Below are positions 58,324 to 64,000 of a DNA stretch of 64,000 bases, one piece after another (the first letter of the stretch is position 1; every line of letters starts with the position of its first letter). A program made the position numbers and the translations under genes. Below the pieces are notes generated by a model that was given only the letters and a program-made list of their open reading frames with translations, was not told the DNA's origin and made no database searches. The DNA comes from Escarpia spicata (taxonomy: Eukaryota; Annelida; Polychaeta; Sabellida; Siboglinidae), in the NCBI GenBank assembly GCA_963995525.1, contig OZ023211.1, forward strand, positions 54,010,347 through 54,074,346, in the 5' to 3' direction.

Positions 58324-58824
58324 ACGGTCGCTAGGGACGCTATATATGTGCTTACGTAAGCACAACGGTAGGTCCTACGTTGATCGCTAGGGAATTAGTC
58401 ACTGGGATAACCGCTAGGTGGTGACACCTCAAGGGAAGGGTCATCAATCAAAAAGTGACAGGCCTATATATATATATATATATAATTAATTAATTAATTA
58501 TTAATTAATTAATTAATTAATTAGACGCTACGTTGATCACGTAACTAGGGACGCTGCTATATCCTAACGTTGATCGCTAGGGCTAAACTAATCACTGGGA
58601 TAATCGCTAGGTGGCACCTCAAGGTTATCAATCAAAAGTGACAGGCCATCAATCACGTTTTTTATAAGTAGGTTCCCGATTTCTCTCAGGTTACACAAAA
58701 CCCTTTGATCTTTTTTTTATAAGTAGGTTCCCGAAAAAGATAAGGACGTTTTTTATGCATGGAGTTAGGCCTAAAGTAGGTCAAAAAGGGGCGGGGCGAG
58801 GCTCCACCTCTCCTTACTACTACT

Positions 58825-58830
58825 AACATA
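58825..58830. repeat. Target-site duplication, right copy (AACATA)
   Basis: Six bases directly after ...CTTACTACTACT. Beyond it the two flanks share no sequence. Confidence 0.75.
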
Positions 58831-59336
58831 GCCAAAAACAAAGCAGACATAATGCAACCAACGATTCAACTTCGTTTACAAAATAAATAAATAAGTTTAG
58901 GTTTATATACATGGTAGGCCCATATAACTATCTGTGTGGGCTTAATAAACATTAGATAGACATGTGTTACAATATGGTATATAGGTGCGTTTAGCCATAC
59001 ATAAGCCTAAGTTAAGCATGTGGAGTCCAATAAACAAATGTGTATTGCACTGTTATTGCGCCTCACAGCATCGGTGCAGATGAAAACAAGCAAGTCCTAG
59101 GTCTTTTTAAAAGTCGCCAAACGTGCATACATGTAATTTATATCTCAACTTTCTTTACAAGCATGTGTTCCTAAAAGGTGTAGCTATTACTCTGTATAGT
59201 TACATTTTAATTACCATAAGTATTTATGTACGAAATAAGTCGGCGTTTGTACTTACTCGAAATATCAATGTTTGGCGTTCATGGCATGCAAAATAGTGGA
59301 ACGCCTGATTTATATTACAACCGCATTGGGCCCGTG

Positions 59337-59560
59337 GTTGACCCTCAGTTGCCATAGGAGCAGATTGGATTCCGACCCGGTCAGTCAACCGTCAACCAAA
59401 TGGCTAGGCTGACTGATGACATTGAGCAAGCTTTTGAAGGCCTCAAAGATGGGGCTGTGTTTGTTGACCCGACTGCTGCCTATGACACCGTGTGGCGTCG
59501 AGGCCTCATGCTGAAGCTCCTCCGGATGATACCTAACCGACTTATTGTGAAATTCACTGG
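59337..59560 (+). pseudogene. LINE reverse-transcriptase fragment
   Basis: Reads QIGFRPGQSTVNQMARLTDD, then GAVFVDPTAAYDTVWRRGLM and LKLLRMIPNRLIVKF. These are RT blocks (GFRPG..T and F.D.TAAYDTVW) of a Jockey/CR1-like LINE. Similarity stops abruptly at about 59,560. The catalytic block keeps VDPTAAYD, with Pro in place of the usual Leu. Both ends are truncated. Confidence 0.8.
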
Positions 59561-60119
59561 AGACAGAGGGGAAGCCAATGTTTTCCCGTATACATGGAAT
59601 GTTGATTTATGGCAACCTTTATGAATGAATTCTCAGCAATAAGAAAATTTATGTTGCCATTTTTGTTGACATTTGACGACCTTGAAGACAGGTAAATGTG
59701 TGCTTGTTCGCCTAAAATCCTTCTAATAGCGAGTGAAAGGGATTGTTTGAAACATTTAATCTTTATGGCAAACATACACATTTTTCTAGTCATTTTTATA
59801 TACATGTGGCACAGTTATGTGGGTGCATGGGTTGATTTACTGGCCGAAACACTAAATCACCCTTTAAAGTTGCGGGTGCCTATCTTGTTAAATAGGTATA
59901 TAATAGCACGTATTAGTTTCCATTGCAACCCGTTTTCCAGATAAATTGGTTTATGTTATTGTGAAACTCATTAAAGTTACGCCTGATCATTTGGGGCCAT
60001 CTTGCACTTCTTTAAGGGTGCAACCTTTGATTTCCTAGCAAACCATGTCACCACACATAGAGTCGCGAACACCTTTTTTTTATCCATTTTAATACTTATT
60101 AAGATACCACTGTAAAACT

Positions 60120-60250
60120 GTTGCACGCACGCCCGCCCGCCTCCCGCACGCACGCACGCACACACACATTCACACACGCACGCACGCACGCACGCACGCA
60201 GACACTCGCACACTCCAACGCACGCGCGCGCGCACGCACACACACACGTA
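60120..60250. repeat. GC-rich (CGCA)n / (AC)n microsatellite
   Basis: CGCACGCACG and ACACAC runs with a short CGCGCGCGCG stretch. Confidence 0.9.
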
Positions 60251-60934
60251 TAGGTGAAAACAGTTCGTTCGTGAGAACGAACCATTGGCGCGCCTCTGTT
60301 TACGCGGCAACCACTACGACGGCTCGAGTTGTTACGTCATTGCCGACGTCATCGTCTCGTTCTTGTCAACACAACCTGAAACATCTTTTAGACGTTAACA
60401 AGTTCTTCTGCACGTATTTATGTTTATTCACACAATAATTGGTGTTCTTATATATTGCACTCTAAAAACAAACAACAAATGTCCTGTTCGCCTGCCATGC
60501 CACGGCACCGCCTGTATCCTCAGCATGTTGAGGCTAGGCGTGTATTGGAAGAAGAAGAAGGATCCATGTCTCGAACCCGTCGCTGAATATATCTTGAACA
60601 TATACAGCGATTTTTTTAAACTAACAGCTAGGGAATGTTGGGACTGATAGATAATTTTGTATTAACAGGCGACTCTGTAATGTTGGTTATTTCTATACGC
60701 AGCATACCTATTCATGCCTCGACATTAACACTGGCCCGCTGGCCCGGCGCCTTTTTGAGGCTGTCGGGCCAGTTCGGGCCACCAGTTTTCATATTTGACT
60801 GGCCCGCTAGGCCACTGGTTTCAATCCGATTGACCACCATCGCGTTCCCGGTAACCCGACCATACCTAGAAAAATAGGACAACCCTAAAGCCTAATCTTT
60901 TTATTTGATGTTTAAATCAATGTTTGTTTTTGTT

Positions 60935-61180
60935 ATATGCTTCCTCTTAGTGTTAGATCAGTTGAAAATATTACAAAATTCCGTCGTCATTTAAAAAAGT
61001 AACTTTACAACCTTGCTTATCCACCGTAGCTCCCTAGCGCCTTGACCCATCTGTTGACAACTGGAAAACTACTTATGGATTTTGAGATTGACCAACCCTT
61101 TTGTTTTGATGCGCCTCAGAGCTTGGTTTCCAAGGATTTAGGCGCAGTAGAAGTTATCTTATTATTATTATTATTACTTT
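60935..61180 (+). repeat. LINE 3' end with (ATT)n tail, copy 3
   Basis: Same order as 26,700-26,935: GTGTTAGATCAGTTGAAAAT, CGTCATTTAAAAAA, CATCTGTTGACAAC, GAGCTTGGTTTCCAAGGATT, TTATTATTATTATTA. Confidence 0.7.
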
Positions 61181-61618
61181 TTTTTATAACTAATTAAATA
61201 AAAGCAACTAAAACTCAGCCATGCATATACGATGACATGTATGCACTGCCCAACTCATTTGTAACCACCCGTGTGATTGTCGAATGGCGGGGGGTCATTA
61301 ATGATTCACCTAATAATCAGTCTTGTTACACGTTGGCTACGGATGGCAGGCCATCTCAATTGTTGTCTGCATGATAAAACTGCATGATATTCCATAATGG
61401 AAAGGTTACAAGGACATTTGTTATACTGTCAAACATTTGACAGCATTGCTAAAGACCATGGCTGCAGCGGTGGATCTTGTAATACAACTGTGCCTAGGGC
61501 GGAACGAGAACAAGGACTCGGGACAGCGTTCACATTGTTGCACACCGACAGCCACTCGTTGTTTGCATCAGTTATCGCCAGACATAACGATAACTTAACT
61601 CGGTATCAACATATTGTT

Positions 61619-62005
61619 TTACAAAATCCGGACCAGTAACTTTTCTGGGTGGGCCAATACATTTTCAAATCTACTGGCCCCCTGTGCTAGTGGATACAAA
61701 ACCTTAATGTCAAGGCCTGCTATGCCAATTTGGTTATAAATGGCACAAGTAATTGCGTGTCGTGTCATTGTCTTGTTGTAAAATTGGGTTAAGTCAAATC
61801 GTTCAATTTGGTTCTGGAGAACATTAGAATAGTGCCAGCCCAGTGGCCCTCTGAACAAGAACCGTGCAATGGCTAGCCAACTTTGAAAATATGTAGTTGG
61901 TAGGCTTACATTGTGTGGCACTGTGCCACTCGGACGGCGATTATGCTTTAACTTATTTGTATGATCACACACGAAGCACTTTTTATCACCACAACAAATG
62001 GACAA
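61619..62005 (-). other. 128-codon open frame of unknown nature
   Basis: Contains ERFDLTQFYNKTMTRHAITC, then IAGLDIKVLYPLAQGASRF and a Cys-rich start (CCGDKKCFVC). It has a signal-free, mixed composition and is not low complexity. The CxxC-like start and CDHTNKLKH could be a decayed zinc finger of a transposon protein, but no family is recognised and no splice context is clear. Confidence 0.2.
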
Positions 62006-62774
62006 TTGTTCTTCGCCATTGATTTTAAAGCAACGACACTAGCCTTACCATTTATCACATGATTTACGCTAATACCTAGTTAATACCAAGTTAAACAAAA
62101 AAAATGCTAGACACACGGGGTGCATAGTGCATACACTGCGGCATACTAACATAAAATACCTTACGTAGTCACCACCCCTGGCTTGCGATGAAGGTCTATT
62201 CCCGTCGGTGTTCCTTCGTGTGACAATGACGAGTGTAGTACTACCCTCTGGTGACTATTGCCTAACTTATTTCCGACTCCGCCCTCTGGCGGTTGGCATC
62301 CTCACAGCAGCTGTACCCGGACAACCGGGCAGGATAGTCAGTTCTATTGACGTATATTTTGTCGTTTTAAGCCAGGTTGTTTTGTTTATATTTGTTGTTT
62401 GTTTGCAGTATTTATGGCACCGACAAGTGGAACGCAAGTGTTATTTTCACGATACGTGAAATTCATGTATGCTGCCCCTCGACGGAAAGTTAGTGATGTT
62501 AGCTATAAAGGTACATGCACACACCAATCATCGAGGGCCCCCTAGGCTAGCCCTGGTCCTGGCTTGGCCTTTTCCTAGTTTCCTACCTAGTTGTTTCCAG
62601 CACTCGGCAACGTTCTATTAACCGACTAGTCTGTATATATTGTGGTTACATTGTAATGATCTTATGAGGTCTCATTCAACTAGCCACCCTTTTTCAGAAC
62701 ATTATCGTCAAGCCGACCTTTCTATGCTGGCACTGAGGGTGGTCATTGCCAGGGTGCTTGTCGTCCTCAGTGGT

Positions 62775-62970
62775 TGTTTAGTTTTACGTCCCAAAATTGA
62801 GACGGGACCGACATTAACGTGATCTCCGAGTCACGAGCGATACACAGTCCCCAATGTTGAGAGCCAGGTTTTTATACCAAATATACCATACCTGCCCGGT
62901 CCGGGTATTGAACTCGGGGCGCCGGCATGTCAGGCGGATGTGCTAACCACTACACTATCGCGCGCCCTTG
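62775..62970 (-). repeat. tRNA-derived SINE
   Basis: On the minus strand the head reads GCGCGATAGTGTAGTGGTTA with a clear A box (TAGTGTAGTGG) and a B-box-like GAGTTCAATACCC. It is followed by a body (CTCTCAACATTGGGGACTGT) and an end near CGTAAAACTAAACAACCACT. The tRNA-like head plus unrelated body is the SINE layout. Confidence 0.65.
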
Positions 62971-63204
62971 CCTTGGGCTTGGCCTGAGCTTGGCTTGGCC
63001 TAAACTTTGTCTTTACTAATAGAGACTAGGTTAAACTTGAAAGAAGCGCTTACCCTTCACTGGAGTATAGCTTTATGCTTTTAATGTCTCTACACACGCA
63101 CGCGCGCACACAGTAACACATACATCACTTTGACAACATACATCTACCCTTTTAGTTTTATACTACAGAAATGGTGTAAACGGCAAATATAATAATACCT
63201 AGCC

Positions 63205-64000
63205 GCATGACAAAATAAAAACCGCATTTATCCTGGATCACAAAAAAACATAATCAGGCTACAAAGAAAACGGGACAAAACTCATGCTAATGCTAAGAAA
63301 ACAAAGAAAAACAAACACTGGGAACACTACAAGAACCTAAGAAACGAAGTCAATAAAGAAATAACCAAATCCTACAACAGCTACATCAATAACATCATAG
63401 GCGAAAGCCTTACCACAAACCCTAAGCGATTCTGGTCCTTCATTAAACAAACAAAAACTGAAAACCTTGGCACCCAACACTAAAAGCAAATGACAAGATG
63501 CAAACAACTGATCACGACAAAGAAAACACACTAAATGACCACTTCAAATCAGTTTTCACCAAAGAACAACCTATCCCAACTAAAAGCCCATCACCATTCC
63601 CTTTAATCCAAACACTTAATATCAGAATAAATGGAATCATAAAACAGCTTGAAGCTCTAAAACCAAACAAGGCATCAGGACCAGATGAAATCCCAGCAAA
63701 AGTATTAAAGGAGACTGCCAGAGAAATATCCACAATAATGCAACACTTATTCCCGCAGTCATACACCTCCAGCAGACTCCCACAAGCCTGGACCACAGCT
63801 CTTGTCACCCCAGTATACAAGAAAGGCAGCAAAAGTAATCCTGTAAATTATAGACCAATTCCCCTGACATGCATTCTGTGCAAGGTGATGGAGCATATCG
63901 TTCTTAGTCACACGTGGAAACACCTCAGTGCTAACAACATTATCCTCCGAATTGGGCTATCCTGCCAAACACAGCTTGTGGAAGCAGTGCATGACTGGGC
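63205..64000 (+). mobile_element. CR1/Jockey-like LINE, reverse transcriptase entering the right edge
   Basis: The linker region reads KHWEHYKNLRNEVNKEITKS and NPKRFWSFIKQTKTENLG, then a 1-bp shift near 63,470. The RT starts with LNDHFKSVFTKEQP, LKPNKASGPDEIPAKVLKET, LPQAWTTALVTPVYKKGSKS, NPVNYRPIPLTCILCKVMEH and ends at the edge in SCQTQLVEAVHDW. The block usually reading G(F/S)R.GRSC is altered (ILRIGLSCQT). The 5' side is truncated near 63,205, with no endonuclease seen. Confidence 0.85.

Larger units (their letters stand above)
54212..58824. repeat. Right arm of the palindrome
   Basis: 4,613 bp, a mirror image of the left arm. It lacks the left-specific inverted insertion near 49.7 kb and has about two fewer 34-bp units. 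Confidence 0.9.
49118..58830. mobile_element. 9.7-kb palindromic element with AG..CT ends and 6-bp target duplication (AACATA)
   Basis: The element proper is 49,124-58,824. The left arm (49,124-53,931) and right arm (54,212-58,824) are inverted copies, about 97-98% alike by eye. The ends read AGTAGTAGTAAGGAGAGG and its reverse complement. AACATA flanks both sides (49,118-49,123 and 58,825-58,830). Arms differ by scattered substitutions, minisatellite copy number and one left-only inverted insertion of about 130 bp. AG/CT termini plus a 6-bp duplication are features reported for Polinton/Maverick elements, yet no polymerase B, integrase, ATPase, protease or capsid gene is visible. No transposase motif was seen. 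Confidence 0.85.

Noticed and set aside
49118..58830. Palindrome as a pure assembly or fold-back read artefact
   Set aside because: Arms differ by substitutions, array length and a left-only insertion, and precise 6-bp duplications flank the ends. Long-read confirmation would still be worthwhile.

Overview
The window looks like nuclear DNA of an invertebrate animal, most likely a lophotrochozoan such as a mollusc. Coding sequence is sparse and split into short exons with GT..AG introns and consistent phases. The one clear gene joins antistasin-like and thyroglobulin type-1 modules. The rest is AT-rich, with many microsatellites, fragments of several non-LTR retrotransposons and tRNA-derived repeats. 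There are no bacterial operons, rRNA genes or CRISPR arrays. The species is inferred, not shown.

Layout. (1) 1.2-10.8 kb, minus strand: at least ten coding exons of a secreted protein. It has a signal peptide, a Met/Gly-rich repeat, three antistasin-like modules alternating with short Cys-rich spacers, a thyroglobulin type-1 domain, a charged linker and a C-terminal region of unknown fold. The 3' end is not seen and probably lies beyond base 1. (2) 11-30 kb: no convincing gene, only satellites, LINE tails and a CpG-rich stretch with a strong splice donor near 25.5 kb. (3) 30.4-31.3 kb and 45.0-46.9 kb: two diverged copies of a small locus. Each has a coiled-coil-type ORF behind a conserved splice acceptor and a short conserved start next to an RFX/X-box-like site. 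The 30.4 kb copy is broken. (4) 35.9-39.25 kb: a decayed RTE/BovB-like LINE on the minus strand, then a second LINE endonuclease relic near 40.5 kb. (5) 42.8-44.9 kb: a possible two-exon small gene whose first exon has a relative at 35.9 kb.

(6) 49,124-58,824 is the standout: a 9.7-kb, nearly fully palindromic mobile element. Two 4.6-4.8 kb arms face each other across a 280-bp spacer. The outer ends read AGTAGTAG...CTACTACT and are flanked by a 6-bp direct repeat, AACATA. Each arm carries an outward-facing two-exon small gene, an inward-facing spliced ORF, a shared promoter-like region built of three ~262-bp repeats with NRF1-like and CRE-like sites, and a 34-bp minisatellite next to the spacer. 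AG/CT ends with a 6-bp target duplication are known for Polinton/Maverick elements, but no Polinton polymerase, integrase or capsid gene is visible. It therefore looks like an undescribed non-autonomous palindromic element or a new family.

(7) 59-64 kb: further LINE fragments, a tRNA-derived SINE, and the 5' half of a CR1/Jockey-like reverse transcriptase running off the right edge.

All coordinates, exon joins and homologies come from reading by eye. No database search was run.
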